Source: Spiribacter halobius
GTDB lineage: Bacteria > Pseudomonadota > Gammaproteobacteria > Nitrococcales > Nitrococcaceae
Reading direction: 5' to 3'
NCBI RefSeq assembly: GCF_020883455.1
Contig: NZ_CP086615.1
Span: 372,001 to 436,000, forward strand
DNA length: 64,000 nt
The notes below the pieces were generated by a model. The model was given only the letters and a program-made list of their open reading frames with translations. It was not told the origin of the DNA and did not search any database. Shown here in pieces: positions 27,735-37,652 of the stretch (positions within the stretch are counted from its first letter, which is position 1; the number at the start of each line of letters is the position of its first letter). A program made the position numbers and the translations under genes.

Positions 27735-29729
27735 ATGCCTGCTCGCCGCGAACTCGCCAATGCCATCCGCGCCCTCGCCATGGACGCCGTCCAGCGGGCC
27801 AAGTCGGGCCACCCCGGCGCGCCCATGGGCATGGCGGACATTGCCGAGGTGCTCTGGAACGACTTCCTGCGGCACAACCCCGCCAACCCGCACTGGCCGA
27901 ACCGGGACCGCTTCGTCCTCTCCAACGGCCACGGCTCCATGCTGCAGTACGCGCTGCTGCACCTCTCCGGCTACGAGGTCAGCATCGACGACATCAAGGC
28001 CTTCCGCCAGCTCGGCTCCAGGACGCCGGGGCATCCGGAGGTGGGCTACACGCCGGGGGTGGAGACCACCACCGGGCCGCTCGGCCAGGGGCTGGCCAAT
28101 GCGGTGGGCATGGCGCTCGGCGAGAAGGTGCTGGGCGCGCAGTTCAACCGGCCGGGCCACACGCTGGTGGACCACCACACCTATGTCTTCCTCGGCGACG
28201 GCTGCCTGATGGAAGGCGTCTCCCACGAGGCCTGCTCGCTCGCCGGCACGCTCGGCCTCGGCAAGCTCATCGGCGTCTACGACGACAACGGCATCTCCAT
28301 CGACGGCAAGGTGGAGGGCTGGTTCACCGACGACACCCCGCGCCGCTTCGAGGCCTACGGCTGGCACGTCATCCGTGACGTGGACGGCCACGACGCCGAG
28401 GCAGTGAAGGCGGCGCTGGAGTCCGCCCGCGCCGAGACCGAGCGGCCGACGCTGATCTGCGCCAACACGGTGATCGGCTTCGGCGCCCCCAACGTCTGCG
28501 GCAGCCACGGCGTCCACGGCGCGCCCCTCGGCGACGACGAGATCCAGGCGAGCCGCGAGTTCCTCGGCTGGGAGCACGCGCCCTTCCACATCCCCGGCGA
28601 GGTCTACGCCGGCTGGAACGCGCGCGAGCGCGGGGCCGCCGCCGAGGCCGAGTGGCAGGAGCGCCTGGACGCCTATCGCCGCGCCCATCCCGAGCTCGCC
28701 CGGGAGTTCGAGCGCCGCCTCGCCGGCGATCTGCCGGCCCGCTTCGCCGAGCACGCCGATGCGCTCATCCAGCGCCTGCAAGCGGAAGGCAAGAGCGACG
28801 CCAGCCGCAAGCACTCGCAGGCGGTGCTGAACGGGCTCGGGCCGTACCTGCCGGAGCTGATCGGCGGGTCTGCCGACCTGACCGGCTCCAACAACACCTG
28901 GTGGGAGGACTGCACGCCGGTCACCGCCGGCGACGGCGACGGCAACTACGTCTTCTACGGCGTGCGTGAGTTCGGGATGACGGCGGTCATGAACGGCCTC
29001 GCCCTGCACGGCGGCTTCGTCCCCTATGGGGGCACGTTCCTGGTGTTCTCCGACTATGCGCGCAACGCCGTGCGCATGGCGGCGCTCATGGGCGTGCGCA
29101 GTATCCTGGTCTACACCCACGATTCCATCGGCCTCGGCGAGGATGGGCCTACCCATCAGCCGGTGGAGCAGCTGCCGAGCCTGCGGCTGATCCCCAACCT
29201 GCACGTCTGGCGACCCTGCGACGTTACCGAAACCGCCGTCGCCTGGCGCGCGGGGCTGGAGCGCCGGGACGGGCCGGTGGCGCTTGCGCTGTCGCGCCAG
29301 AAGCTGCCGCACCAGCCCCGGGACGCGGAGCAGGTGCGGGCCATCGCCCGCGGCGGCTACGTGCTGAGCGAGCCGGACGGCGGGCCCGAGGCCATCGTCA
29401 TGGCAAGCGGCTCCGAGGTGGGGCTTGCCGTGGACGCGGCGCAGGCGCTGGCACAGGAGGGCCGCCGCGTGCGCGTGGTCTCGGTGCCCTGCATCGAGGT
29501 CTTTCTCGCTCAGGATGCCGACTACCGGGAAGCCGTGCTGCCGGCGGCGGTCACCGCCCGGGTGGCCGTGGAGGCGGCGATTCCGAGCAGCTGGCTGCCG
29601 CTCACCGGCGCCGGCGGTACACTCGTGGGCCTCGAGGGCTTTGGCGAGTCCGCACCCGGCCAGGCGGTGTACGAGCATTTCGGGCTGACCGCGGAGCGGG
29701 TCGCAGAGGCGCTGCGCGGGCAGCTGTAA
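27735..29729 (+). CDS. tkt: transketolase
   Basis: A 664-residue thiamine-diphosphate enzyme of the pentose phosphate pathway. The ThDP/Mg motif is [18 protein letters not shown] near residue 155, with the second-half [17 protein letters not shown] and the substrate site [20 protein letters not shown] near 470. The frame is open for a further 1.3 kb upstream, but that part is antisense to metK; the ATG at 27735 gives the standard N-terminus [17 protein letters not shown]. gap follows 26 bases later, so they share an operon. Confidence 0.97.
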   Translation: MPARRELANAIRALAMDAVQRAKSGHPGAPMGMADIAEVLWNDFLRHNPANPHWPNRDRFVLSNGHGSMLQYALLHLSGYEVSIDDIKAFRQLGSRTPGHPEVGYTPGVETTTGPLGQGLANAVGMALGEKVLGAQFNRPGHTLVDHHTYVFLGDGCLMEGVSHEACSLAGTLGLGKLIGVYDDNGISIDGKVEGWFTDDTPRRFEAYGWHVIRDVDGHDAEAVKAALESARAETERPTLICANTVIGFGAPNVCGSHGVHGAPLGDDEIQASREFLGWEHAPFHIPGEVYAGWNARERGAAAEAEWQERLDAYRRAHPELAREFERRLAGDLPARFAEHADALIQRLQAEGKSDASRKHSQAVLNGLGPYLPELIGGSADLTGSNNTWWEDCTPVTAGDGDGNYVFYGVREFGMTAVMNGLALHGGFVPYGGTFLVFSDYARNAVRMAALMGVRSILVYTHDSIGLGEDGPTHQPVEQLPSLRLIPNLHVWRPCDVTETAVAWRAGLERRDGPVALALSRQKLPHQPRDAEQVRAIARGGYVLSEPDGGPEAIVMASGSEVGLAVDAAQALAQEGRRVRVVSVPCIEVFLAQDADYREAVLPAAVTARVAVEAAIPSSWLPLTGAGGTLVGLEGFGESAPGQAVYEHFGLTAERVAEALRGQL

Positions 29730-29755
29730 CCAGAACGAAACCGCAGGAGAAGAGC

Positions 29756-30769
29756 ATGGCGATCAAGGTTGGCATCAACGGCTATGGGCGCATCGGCCGC
29801 AACGTGCTGCGCGCGCTGTACGAGTCGGGGCGCAGCGACGAGATCCGCGTGGTGGCGATCAACGACCTCGGCGACGCCGAGACCAACGCCCACCTCACCC
29901 GCTTCGACACCGCCCACGGCCGCTTCCCGGGGACCGTGGAGGTGAGCGACGGCAATCTCGTGGTCAACGGCGACGCCATCCGCGTGCTGGCCGAGCGCGA
30001 TCCCGCGAAGCTTCCCTGGGGCGATCTCGGGGTGGACGTGGTGCTGGAGTGCACCGGCCTGTTCGCGAGCAAGGAGAAGGCCTCCGCGCACCTGCAGGGC
30101 GGCGCGAAGAAGGTGATCATCTCCGCACCGGCGGGCAAGGAGGTGGACGCCTCCGTGGTCTACGGCGTCAACCACCACGTGCTGCGCCCCGAGCACCAGG
30201 TGATCTCCAACGCCTCCTGCACCACCAACTGCCTCGCGCCCATCGTCAAGCCGCTGCACGAGCGCATCGGCCTCGAGCAGGGCCTGATGACCACGGTGCA
30301 TGCCTACACCAACGACCAGGTCCTCACCGACGTCTACCACAAGGATCTGCGCCGGGCCCGCAGCGCGACCATGTCGCAGATCCCGACCAAGACGGGCGCC
30401 GCCGCCATGGTGGGCCTGGTGATGCCGGAGCTGGACGGCCGCCTGGACGGCTACGCCATCCGCATCCCCACCATCAACGTCTCCATCGTGGATCTCACCT
30501 TCACCGCCGCCCGCGAGACGAGCGTGAAGGAGGTGAACAGCATCCTGCGCGAGGCCGCGGAGGGCGAGCTCAAGGGTGTGCTCGCGTACAACGAGGCACC
30601 GCTGGTGTCCGTGGACTTCAACCACGACCCGCACTCGTCGATCTTCGACGCCACCCTCACCAAGGTGGGCGGCGGCCGCCTGGTCAAGGCCTGCGCCTGG
30701 TATGACAACGAGTGGGGCTTCTCCAACCGCATGCTCGACACCACGGTCGCGCTCATGAACGCGCGCTGA
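29756..30769 (+). CDS. gap: type I glyceraldehyde-3-phosphate dehydrogenase
   Basis: A 337-residue glycolytic/gluconeogenic dehydrogenase. NAD-binding [15 protein letters not shown] is at the N-terminus; the catalytic Cys is in [12 protein letters not shown] and the C-terminal [14 protein letters not shown] is intact. The order tkt-gap-pgk-pyk makes this a central-carbon cluster. GGAGAAG precedes the ATG. The last bases of the gene are repeated in inverted form directly after the stop (30748-30785). Confidence 0.97.
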   Translation: MAIKVGINGYGRIGRNVLRALYESGRSDEIRVVAINDLGDAETNAHLTRFDTAHGRFPGTVEVSDGNLVVNGDAIRVLAERDPAKLPWGDLGVDVVLECTGLFASKEKASAHLQGGAKKVIISAPAGKEVDASVVYGVNHHVLRPEHQVISNASCTTNCLAPIVKPLHERIGLEQGLMTTVHAYTNDQVLTDVYHKDLRRARSATMSQIPTKTGAAAMVGLVMPELDGRLDGYAIRIPTINVSIVDLTFTAARETSVKEVNSILREAAEGELKGVLAYNEAPLVSVDFNHDPHSSIFDATLTKVGGGRLVKACAWYDNEWGFSNRMLDTTVALMNAR

Positions 30770-30785
30770 CGCGTTCATGAGCGCG
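30748..30785 (+). terminator. stop-spanning inverted duplication of the gap 3' end
   Basis: Bases 30748-30763 are repeated as a perfect 16-bp inverted copy at 30770-30785. The 6-base loop CGCTGA contains the stop codon TGA (30767-30769). No U-run follows; a CAAGTNN heptad array starts at once. Confidence 0.78.
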
Positions 30786-30943
30786 AGTTGCAAGTAACAA
30801 GAAGCAAGTCGCAAGTCGCAAGTAACAAGTAACAAGCGGGAAGCGGGTAGCCACGCCGACCTGGCAGCGCGTTGCGATGCCGGGGAGCTGAGAGCTCTCA
30901 TCTCGCTTGCAACTTGCAACTTGCAACTTGCCACTTGCCACTC
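30786..30943 (+). repeat. CAAGTNN heptad array with fold-back between gap and pgk
   Basis: The left half is six or seven tandem 7-nt units (CAAGTAA, CAAGAAG, CAAGTCG). The right half (about 30905-30943) is the reverse complement pattern CTTGCAA/CTTGCCA, also with a 7-base period. Some 65 unrelated bases lie between. This is a different sequence family from the TTCAAAG arrays but has the same period, the same fold-back plan and the same place after a gene end. Confidence 0.8.
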
Positions 30944-30965
30944 TTCTCCGAAGGAGAAGCCCCGG

Positions 30966-32150
30966 ATGCCCGTAAAGACCCTGGATGACATCGACGTACG
31001 CGGCCGGCGGGTGCTGGTGCGTGAGGACCTCAACGTCCCGGTGAAGCACGGCCGGGTCACCGATGAAAGCCGCCTGCGGGCAGCGCTGCCCACCCTGAGG
31101 CGCCTGCTCGACGCCGACGCCGCGGTGATGGTGATGAGTCATCTGGGGCGCCCGGAGGAGGGGCACTTCGATCCGGACGCCTCCCTGGCGCCGGTGGCGG
31201 AACGCCTGGGCGAGCTGCTCGGGCGCGAGGTGCCGCTGGCGCGGGACTGGCTGGATGGGGTCGAGGTGGCCCCCGGGGAGCTGGTGCTCTGCGAGAACGT
31301 GCGCTTCAACGTCGGCGAGAAGGCCGACGATGAGACGCTGGCCCGGCGCATGGCCGCGCTCTGCGATGTCTTCGTCATGGACGCTTTCGGCACGGCCCAT
31401 CGCGCCCAGGCGTCCACTCACGGCGTGGCGCGGTTCGCGCCTGAGGCCTGCGCGGGGCCGCTGCTCGCCGCCGAGCTGGACGCCCTCGGCCGTGCGCTGG
31501 AGCGCCCGGCGCGGCCGCTGGTGGCGGTGATCGGCGGCTCCAAGGTCTCCACCAAGCTGACGCTGCTGGAGCGCCTGAGCGACAAGGTCGACCAGCTCAT
31601 CGTCGGCGGCGGCATCGCCAACACCTTCATCGCCGCCGCCGGCCATCCCATCGGCCGCTCCCTGCACGAGCCGGACCTCATCGGCACGGCCCGCGGCCTC
31701 ATGGAGCGGGCCCGGGCCGCCGGCGGAGAGATTCCGCTGCCGGAGGACGTGGTGGTGGCGGACGAGGTCAGCGAGGGCGCGCGCAGCCGTGTCTGCGGCG
31801 TGCACGAGGTTGGGGCCGGCGAGCTCATCCTCGACGTTGGCCCGCGTACTGCCGCCGCCTACGCCGAGCGCCTCCGCGGCGCGGGCACCATCGTCTGGAA
31901 CGGTCCGGTGGGCGTATTCGAGATCGAGGCCTTCGGCGGCGGCACCCGGGCGCTGGCAGAGGCCATCGCGGCGAGTGACGCCTTCTCCATCGCGGGGGGT
32001 GGCGACACCCTTGCCGCCATTGCCCGCTATGGCGTGGCGGATTCCCTGTCCTACATTTCCACGGGAGGCGGTGCCTTTCTCGAGTTTCTCGAGGGCCGCA
32101 CCCTGCCCGCGGTGGCCGTGCTCGAAGCCCGGGGCCGCGCGGCGTCCTGA
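30966..32150 (+). CDS. pgk: phosphoglycerate kinase
   Basis: A 394-residue glycolytic kinase. [14 protein letters not shown] at residue 18 is the substrate-binding signature (usually VRxDxNVP; Glu replaces Met here), [11 protein letters not shown] and [11 protein letters not shown] follow, and the nucleotide site is [16 protein letters not shown] near the C-terminus. Start at 30966 has AAGGAGA 8 bases upstream; an upstream in-frame ATG lies inside the repeat array and is rejected. Confidence 0.96.
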   Translation: MPVKTLDDIDVRGRRVLVREDLNVPVKHGRVTDESRLRAALPTLRRLLDADAAVMVMSHLGRPEEGHFDPDASLAPVAERLGELLGREVPLARDWLDGVEVAPGELVLCENVRFNVGEKADDETLARRMAALCDVFVMDAFGTAHRAQASTHGVARFAPEACAGPLLAAELDALGRALERPARPLVAVIGGSKVSTKLTLLERLSDKVDQLIVGGGIANTFIAAAGHPIGRSLHEPDLIGTARGLMERARAAGGEIPLPEDVVVADEVSEGARSRVCGVHEVGAGELILDVGPRTAAAYAERLRGAGTIVWNGPVGVFEIEAFGGGTRALAEAIAASDAFSIAGGGDTLAAIARYGVADSLSYISTGGGAFLEFLEGRTLPAVAVLEARGRAAS

Positions 32151-32179
32151 ACAGCCGCCCGGAACCACGAGGCAATCCC

Positions 32180-33616
32180 ATGATCCGTCAGACCAAGATC
32201 GTCGCCACCCTGGGCCCGGCCACCAGCGACCGCCAGTCGCTCGCGGCCATCATCGCCGCCGGGGTGAACGTGGTCCGCATGAATCTCTCCCACGGCGACC
32301 ACGATGAGCACCGCACTCGGGTCAGCGTGCTGCGCGAGGCCGCGGGCGCCGCCGACCGCGTCGTCGGCGTGCTCTGCGACCTGCAGGGCCCGAAGATCCG
32401 CATCGAGCGCTTCCAGGGGGGCACGGTCAATCTCGACAATGGCCAGGCGTTCTTCCTTGACCCCTCACACCCGGCCGACGCGGGCACTGCCGAGGGCGTC
32501 GGCGTCGCCTATCAGGGCCTGCCCGACGACGTCGCCCCCGACGACATCCTGCTGCTCGCCGACGGGCTCATCCGTCTGCGCGTGGAGCGCATCGAGGGCA
32601 AGCGTATCCATACCCGGGTCGAGACCGGCGGCGAGCTCTCCGACCGCAAGGGCATCAACCGTCTCGGCGGCGGCCTCTCCGTACGCGCCCTGACCGACAA
32701 GGACCGCGCCGACATCCGCCTGGCGGCGGAGCTGGAGGCCGACTACCTGGCCGTCTCCTTCCCGCGGGACGCGGCCGACATCGAGGAGGCCCGGGAGCTG
32801 CTGCGCGCCGCCGGCGGCCATGCCGGAATCGTCGCCAAGATCGAGCGCCACGAGGCGGTGGCGGCGCTGCCGGAGATCATGGAGGCCGCGGATGCGGTGA
32901 TGATCGCCCGCGGCGATCTGGCCGTGGAGATCGGCGATGCCGAGCTGCCCGGTGTCCAGAAGCGCATCATGCGCCTCGCCCGCGAGCGGGACTGCGTGGT
33001 GATCACCGCCACCCAGATGATGCAGTCCATGGTGGACAACCCCATGCCCACTCGAGCCGAGGTGCTGGACGTGGCCAATGCGGTCCTGGACGGTACCGAC
33101 GCGGTCATGCTCTCGGAGGAGACCGCCGTCGGCCACTATCCGGCGGAGACCGTGGCCGCCATGGCCCGGGTCTGCGTCGGCGCCGAGGCCTATGCGGACG
33201 AGACGCGCCCGACCATCCCCTCGCTGCAGGAGCCGCGCTTCCAGCGCATCGACGAGACCATCGCCAAGACCGCCATCGCCGCCGCCAACAGCCTGGGCGT
33301 CGCCGCCATCGCCGCGATGACCGAGTCCGGCGCCACGGTGATGTGGATGTCCCGCATCGGCACGGATATCCCCGTCTACGCCCTCTCCGAGCAGCCCCGC
33401 ACCCGCACCAAGGTCACCCTCTACCGCGGCGTGCACCCCATCAGCTTCGACCCCACCATGCGCGACCACGACACCGTCACCCAGGAGGCCATCGCCGAGC
33501 TCACCCGCCGCGGCGCCGTCCACGACGGTGATCTGGTGCTGATCACCAAGGGCGATCTCGCCGGGGTGCGTGGGGGGACGAACGAGATGAAGATCGTTCG
33601 CGCGGGGGACGTCTAG
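32180..33616 (+). CDS. pyk: pyruvate kinase
   Basis: A 478-residue enzyme making pyruvate and ATP from phosphoenolpyruvate. TKIVATLGPATSDRQSL opens the barrel, NLSHGDHDEHRTRV and the active-site VMIARGDLAVEIGDAELP near residue 240 are complete, and the C-terminal allosteric-type domain is present. It follows pgk by 29 bases. No clear hairpin sits right at its stop, unlike its convergent neighbour purC. Confidence 0.97.
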   Translation: MIRQTKIVATLGPATSDRQSLAAIIAAGVNVVRMNLSHGDHDEHRTRVSVLREAAGAADRVVGVLCDLQGPKIRIERFQGGTVNLDNGQAFFLDPSHPADAGTAEGVGVAYQGLPDDVAPDDILLLADGLIRLRVERIEGKRIHTRVETGGELSDRKGINRLGGGLSVRALTDKDRADIRLAAELEADYLAVSFPRDAADIEEARELLRAAGGHAGIVAKIERHEAVAALPEIMEAADAVMIARGDLAVEIGDAELPGVQKRIMRLARERDCVVITATQMMQSMVDNPMPTRAEVLDVANAVLDGTDAVMLSEETAVGHYPAETVAAMARVCVGAEAYADETRPTIPSLQEPRFQRIDETIAKTAIAAANSLGVAAIAAMTESGATVMWMSRIGTDIPVYALSEQPRTRTKVTLYRGVHPISFDPTMRDHDTVTQEAIAELTRRGAVHDGDLVLITKGDLAGVRGGTNEMKIVRAGDV

Positions 33617-33678
33617 GGTTTCTGTGACGGTTGGGGGCCGGCGCGGCGTCGCGACTTCGGGCGCGCGTTCGACGCGCG

Positions 33679-33711
33679 AGTTTCAAGTTCAAAGTTCAAG
33701 GTTCAAAGTTC
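33679..33711. repeat. TTCAAAG heptad array in the pyk-purC gap
   Basis: Four to five 7-nt TTCAAAG/TTCAAGG units preceded by a CGCGCG-TTCGA-CGCGCG hairpin (33663-33679). A single complementary CTTTGAACTCGAAACTC stretch lies at about 33859-33876, next to the inverted copy of the purC end, so this array too has a fold-back partner across the gap. Confidence 0.7.
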
Positions 33712-33748
33712 GGCCGTCCGGTGGCTGGTGGCTGCCGATACAGGGGCA

Positions 33749-33853
33749 GTAGGTCGGCAAGCGCGCAGCGCTCGCCGACAGCCGCGCGCAACGCGGCAAT
33801 GGAAATGCGCCTGCCGGCGCGTCGGGTACCGCCTGCGGCGGTTCCCGACCTAC
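33749..33853. repeat. REPIN-like pair of inverted GTAGGTCGG repeats
   Basis: A forward unit (33749-33779) starts GTAGGTCGGCAAGCG and ends CTCGCCGAC; an inverted unit (33821-33853) reads GTAGGTCGGGAACCGCC on the other strand. Each is a hairpin and the two share the GTAGGTCGG head, but the inner stems differ and remain self-complementary. Two inverted REP units separated by about 40 bases is the REPIN arrangement known from pseudomonads and relatives. Confidence 0.6.
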
Positions 33854-33881
33854 GTCATCTTTGAACTCGAAACTCCGCGAA

Positions 33882-33926
33882 GCGGAGCGCCGGCTATGGG
33901 GCCTCGCCGCATAGCCGACGCTCCGC
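33882..33926 (-). terminator. stop-spanning inverted duplication of the purC 3' end
   Basis: The gene-side arm 33910-33926 is repeated in inverted form at 33882-33898 over 17 bases with one wobble. The loop is 11 bases and the TAG stop (33894-33896) lies in the copied arm. A further small hairpin CTCCGC-TTC-GCGGAG follows, then GAGTTTCGAGTTCAAAG, the start of the array on this strand. Confidence 0.75.
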
Positions 33927-34796
33927 CTCGCGGTACTTGTCGGCCGTACGCGCCACGATCTCCTCGGGTAGATGCGGGGCCGGCGGGGTCTTGTCCCAGT
34001 CCAGGGTCTCCAGGTAGTCGCGGACGTACTGCTTGTCGAAGCTCGGCGGGGAGCTGCCCGGCTGCCACGCGTCGGCGGGCCAGAAGCGGCTGGAGTCCGG
34101 GGTCAGGGCCTCGTCGATCCACACCAGGCGGCCCTCCGGGTCGTGGCCGAACTCGAACTTGGTGTCGGCGATGAGGATGCCCCGGTCCCGGGCATGGGCT
34201 GCAGCCTCGGTGTAGATCGCCAGGGTCAGCCGGCGGATGGCCTCTGCCGTCTCCCGGCCCACGGCCGCCACCACCGCCTCGAAGCTCACGTTCTCGTCGT
34301 GATCGCCCGCTGCCGCCTTGGTGGAGGGGGTGAAGATCGGCTCCGGCAGGCGGTCGGCCTGGCGCAGGCCCGGGGGCAGCGCGATGCCGCAGACCGCGCC
34401 GGTAGCCTGGTAGTCCTTCCAGCCCGAGCCAATCAGGTAGCCCCGGGCAATCGCCTCCACCGGCAGCGGGGTCAGCCGTCGCACCAGCATGGCGCGGTCC
34501 TCGACCTGGGCGCGCTCCGCCGGGTCCTCGAGTACCGCCTCAATCGGGGTGTCCAGGAGGTGGGTGGCAACATGGTGCCCGAGCCGGCCGAACCAGAAGC
34601 GCGAGAGCCGGGTCAGGACGGCGCCCTTGCCTGGAATGGGGTCGGGCAGGATCACGTCGAAGGCGGAGAGCCGGTCGGTTGCCACCACCAGCAGGCGATC
34701 GTCGTCGACGGCGTAGACGTCACGCACCTTGCCCCGCTGCAGCAGGGGCAGGCTGGTCAGCTCGCTGCGAAACAGGCGCTCGGGGGTCGCTGGCAT
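33894..34796 (-). CDS. purC: phosphoribosylaminoimidazole-succinocarboxamide synthase
   Basis: A 300-residue SAICAR synthase of purine synthesis, of the longer type found in yeast and many proteobacteria. [22 protein letters not shown] and [16 protein letters not shown] are at the N-terminus, and the C-terminal [29 protein letters not shown] is the second signature. It is convergent with pyk and divergent from the DUF156 regulator. Confidence 0.96.
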   Translation of the reverse strand: MPATPERLFRSELTSLPLLQRGKVRDVYAVDDDRLLVVATDRLSAFDVILPDPIPGKGAVLTRLSRFWFGRLGHHVATHLLDTPIEAVLEDPAERAQVEDRAMLVRRLTPLPVEAIARGYLIGSGWKDYQATGAVCGIALPPGLRQADRLPEPIFTPSTKAAAGDHDENVSFEAVVAAVGRETAEAIRRLTLAIYTEAAAHARDRGILIADTKFEFGHDPEGRLVWIDEALTPDSSRFWPADAWQPGSSPPSFDKQYVRDYLETLDWDKTPPAPHLPEEIVARTADKYREAERRLCGEAP

Positions 34797-34891
34797 GGGC
34801 TCCTCGAGGGGTTAGCATACGGCGCGGCTCGGGGGCGATATCATAGCAGTGCCGCCCGCAGGCAGGCGCGGGCGAGGACGGAGGCGCAGGC

Positions 34892-35194
34892 ATGGCAAGC
34901 GTACCTGATATGGAAGACTCCCTGCCGGCACGGCGCCGCAAGCGCCAGCGGGCGCTGCTCGCCCGGCTCTCACGCATCGAGGGTCAGCTACGCGGCGTGC
35001 GGCGCATGATCGACGAGGACAGCGAGTGCGAGGCGGTCGCCCAGCAGCTGGCGGCCTCGCGCAAGGCCCTGGATCGCGCCTTCTACGAGATGATCGCCTG
35101 CGCCATGGAGGTAGAGGCCCTGCCGGAGGACAGCAGCGAGGAGACCCGGGAGCGCCTCGAGGCGCTTACCCGGCTGCTCGCCCGCTACGGCTGA
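34892..35194 (+). CDS. DUF156 (CsoR/FrmR/CstR) family repressor with two cysteines
   Basis: A 100-residue all-helical tetrameric repressor. The family core RLSRIEGQLRGVRRMIDEDSECEAVAQQLAASRKAL is clear. Cys46 matches the conserved ligand cysteine of CsoR and FrmR. The His normally 25 residues later is Ala71; instead Cys70 is one position earlier. This lacks the Cys-His-Cys copper set. Two cysteines without the histidine suggest sulfane-sulfur sensing as in CstR, though the spacing (24, not 29) differs from CstR. It converges on two YeeE/YedE genes, whose promoter has a plausible operator. GGAGG lies upstream of the ATG. Confidence 0.8.
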   Translation: MASVPDMEDSLPARRRKRQRALLARLSRIEGQLRGVRRMIDEDSECEAVAQQLAASRKALDRAFYEMIACAMEVEALPEDSSEETRERLEALTRLLARYG

Positions 35195-35273
35195 TCCGCT
35201 GCCGTCTGGCGTTTCGGTTTTCACGTTGCCTGTGTGCAGGCGGCTCGGCGCCGGGCCACGGCGCCGCAACGTG

Positions 35274-35696
35274 TCACGTCAGCCGGCCGGCGGCCGCATT
35301 GCCCACCGCCATCGCCACCACGAAGCCAACGACCTCCGGGAGGCCGGAGGCGAGCGCCGCAAGGGCCGGGCCCGGACAGAGACCCGCGATGCCCCAGCCG
35401 ACGCCGAACAGCATCGCGCCGGCCACGAGCCGGGCGTCCACGTCCTGCCGGGTGGGCAGCTGAAACCGGCCGCCAAGCCAGGGCTGTTGGCGGCGCGGGA
35501 GCCAGCGGAAGGCGGGAAGCGTCACCGCCAGCGCCCCGGCCATCACGAACGCCAGCGTCGGATCCCACTCCCCCGCGACGTCGAGGAAGCCAAGCACCCG
35601 GGCCGGGTCAACCATGCGCGAGACGGCGAGACCCAGGCCGAAGACGAGCCCGGCAAGGCCGGCGAGCAGCACGGGAGCGAGCCGGCGCGGGGTCAT
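35274..35696 (-). CDS. YeeE/YedE family half-transporter, second subunit
   Basis: A 140-residue membrane protein with about four hydrophobic helices. The conserved cysteine is in GVGWGIAGLCPGPALAAL, the second-half signature of YeeE. YeeE/YedE proteins carry thiosulfate or sulfane sulfur across the inner membrane using cysteines along the path. Its ATG overlaps the stop of the first subunit by 4 bases. Together the two halves equal one full-length YeeE, as in the PmpA/PmpB-type split. Confidence 0.88.
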   Translation of the reverse strand: MTPRRLAPVLLAGLAGLVFGLGLAVSRMVDPARVLGFLDVAGEWDPTLAFVMAGALAVTLPAFRWLPRRQQPWLGGRFQLPTRQDVDARLVAGAMLFGVGWGIAGLCPGPALAALASGLPEVVGFVVAMAVGNAAAGRLT

Positions 35697-36124
35697 GCTC
35701 CCTCCCCGATGACGTGCCGGATCAGGAACACCGTGGCGGCGGCGGTAAGCATGAAGATCACGGTCGCCACCAGGGACCGGGGCGAGAGCCGTGCGAGGCC
35801 GCAGACGCCGTGGCCGCTGGTGCAACCGCTCCCGAGGCGGGTGCCGAAGCCAACGATGGCGCCGGCGACCAGCATTCCGGGCCAGCCCGTCTGCAGGTGC
35901 ACCTCGGGGAGCTCGCCGCGCAGCCAGGCCCAGAGAACAAAGCCGGCGGGCAGACCCAGCAGGAAGGCGAGCCGCCAGGGTGTATCGGCATCGGGCCGGC
36001 CAAGCGCACCGCCAAGGATGCCGCTGATGCCCGCGATGCGGCCGAGACCGCCGAGCAGCAGCAGGCTGGCCAGGCCGATCAGCACGCCGCCGGCCAGGGC
36101 GGAAACCGGGTCGAAGGGCGCCAT
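35693..36124 (-). CDS. YeeE/YedE family half-transporter, first subunit
   Basis: A 143-residue membrane protein with about four helices. GFGTRLGSGCTSGHGVCGLARLSPRS carries the two conserved cysteines of the YeeE first half. It presumably pairs with the following gene as a sulfur-compound channel in the inner membrane. Twelve bases separate the ATG from an inverted repeat with CsoR/CstR-operator features. Confidence 0.88.
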   Translation of the reverse strand: MAPFDPVSALAGGVLIGLASLLLLGGLGRIAGISGILGGALGRPDADTPWRLAFLLGLPAGFVLWAWLRGELPEVHLQTGWPGMLVAGAIVGFGTRLGSGCTSGHGVCGLARLSPRSLVATVIFMLTAAATVFLIRHVIGEGA

Positions 36125-36135
36125 GGGCAGTCCTC

Positions 36136-36157
36136 AATATACGGGTAGGGGTATATT
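36136..36157 (-). promoter_or_regulatory. candidate DUF156-family operator before the YeeE genes
   Basis: AATATAC (36136-36142) and GTATATT (36151-36157) form a perfect 7-bp inverted repeat around the 8-base centre GGGTAGGG. On the minus strand it reads ATACCCCTACCCGTAT, close to the AT-flanked, G/C-tract operators of the CsoR/CstR family. The two-cysteine regulator at 34892 is the obvious candidate to bind it. Confidence 0.6.
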
Positions 36158-36197
36158 AGGCTGTGCCCATCCGCTTGCCAAGCGGTGTCGGGTTTCC

Positions 36198-37652
36198 TTA
36201 CGCCGACGCCTGCTTGATCAGCTGGAACGCCTCCAGCGCCTCCTCGCGGCTGCGCTTGAGATCCACCACCGGGCGTGGGTAGTGCTCGTCGAGGCGCAGG
36301 CCCGCCGCGCGCAGGGCGCTGGCCGGTGCCTGCCAGGGGGCGTGCCGATGCTGGGCCGGCAGGCCCGCCAGCTCCGGGATCCAGCGCGCCACGTACTCGC
36401 CATCCGGATCGAAGCGCTCGCCCTGGCGCACCGGGTTGAACACCCGGAAATAGGGCGCTGCATCGGCGCCGCTGCCCGCCACCCACTGCCAGCCCAGGCT
36501 GTTGCTGGCGAGGTCGGCGTCCACGAGGGTATCCCAGAACCAGCGCTCGCCCTGCTGCCAGGGCAGGCGCAGATTCTTCACCAGCAGCGAGCCCGTCACC
36601 ATGCGCACGCGGTTGTGCATCCAGCCGGTGGCCCAGAGCTCGCGCATGCCGGCATCCACCATGGGCAGGCCGGTCTCGCCGCGTTCCCAGGCGTGACGCA
36701 GGCGACCGTCGTCCTCGCGCCAGGGAAAGCGCGAAAAGCGCGGATTGAGGGGTTCGTCCGGGAAGCCCGGATGATGGAACAGCACGTGATAGGCGAACTC
36801 GCGCCAGCCGACTTCGGCCAGGAAGGCCTCGGCGCCGGCGGTGAGGCTGCCTGCGCCGTCCCGCGCCAGGCGCCGCTGGACCGCATGCCAGACCTGGCGC
36901 GGGCCGATCTCGCCGAAGTGCAGATGCGGCGAGAGGCGCGAGGTCGCAGGCTGCGCCGGCAGATCACGCCCCTCGTCGTAGCTGGCCAGGCCGTCGTCGA
37001 GGAAGGCCGCGAGCCGTGCCTCGGCCCCCGCGCTGCCCGGCTGCCAGTGCCCTTCGAGCTTGCGGTCCCAGCGGATGGCGGGCAGCAGCCCCATGGCGTC
37101 CAGTGGCTCGCCCTCCGGCAGACCGCCGGCGGGCGCCGCCAGCTGCGTGGGGGCAGGCGCCGGGGCGGGCGGCTCCTCGCGGCGCCGGCAGGCCTTCCAG
37201 AACGGCGTGAAGGCGCGGTAGTCCCCGCCGGTACCGGTCTGCACCGTCCACGGCTCGTGCAGCAGGGCGGCGTTGTGGCTGTGGACCTCCAGCCCCGCGC
37301 GTCGCAGCTCAGCCTTGATCTCGCGGTCGCGGGCGATGATGGCCGGCTCGTAGAGCCGGTTCCAGTGCACGGCGTCGGCGCCGGTCTCCCGGATCAGGCG
37401 GGTCAGCGCCTGCAGGCTCGGGCCCCGCCGAAGCACCAGATCAAGCCCAAGCTCGCGGAGCTCCCCGGCCAGCGCCGCCAGGCTCTGGTGCAGCCACCAG
37501 TCGCTGGCCGCACCCGGCGCCCAGGCGCCGAGCTCCTCCGGCGCGTGGACGTAGACAGGAACGATTGGGCGGTTGCCTGCGCAGGCGGCCTGCAGCGCCG
37601 GGTTGTCCGCCAGGCGCAGATCACGCCGGAACCAGACAATGGCGGCAGTCAC
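36198..37652 (-). CDS. phr: class I cyclobutane pyrimidine dimer photolyase
   Basis: A 484-residue light-driven DNA repair flavoprotein. The N-terminal antenna domain begins VWFRRDLRLADNPAL. The FAD domain has RLSPHLHFGEIGPRQVW, VGWREFAYHVLFHHP and GMRELWATGWMHNRVRMV, including the Trp/Asn positions of CPD photolyases. The GTG start at 37652 overlaps the upstream regulator's stop by 4 bases; longer in-frame starts give an Arg-rich tail with no homology. Co-transcription with a LitR-like regulator suggests light control. Confidence 0.95.
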   Translation of the reverse strand: MTAAIVWFRRDLRLADNPALQAACAGNRPIVPVYVHAPEELGAWAPGAASDWWLHQSLAALAGELRELGLDLVLRRGPSLQALTRLIRETGADAVHWNRLYEPAIIARDREIKAELRRAGLEVHSHNAALLHEPWTVQTGTGGDYRAFTPFWKACRRREEPPAPAPAPTQLAAPAGGLPEGEPLDAMGLLPAIRWDRKLEGHWQPGSAGAEARLAAFLDDGLASYDEGRDLPAQPATSRLSPHLHFGEIGPRQVWHAVQRRLARDGAGSLTAGAEAFLAEVGWREFAYHVLFHHPGFPDEPLNPRFSRFPWREDDGRLRHAWERGETGLPMVDAGMRELWATGWMHNRVRMVTGSLLVKNLRLPWQQGERWFWDTLVDADLASNSLGWQWVAGSGADAAPYFRVFNPVRQGERFDPDGEYVARWIPELAGLPAQHRHAPWQAPASALRAAGLRLDEHYPRPVVDLKRSREEALEAFQLIKQASA

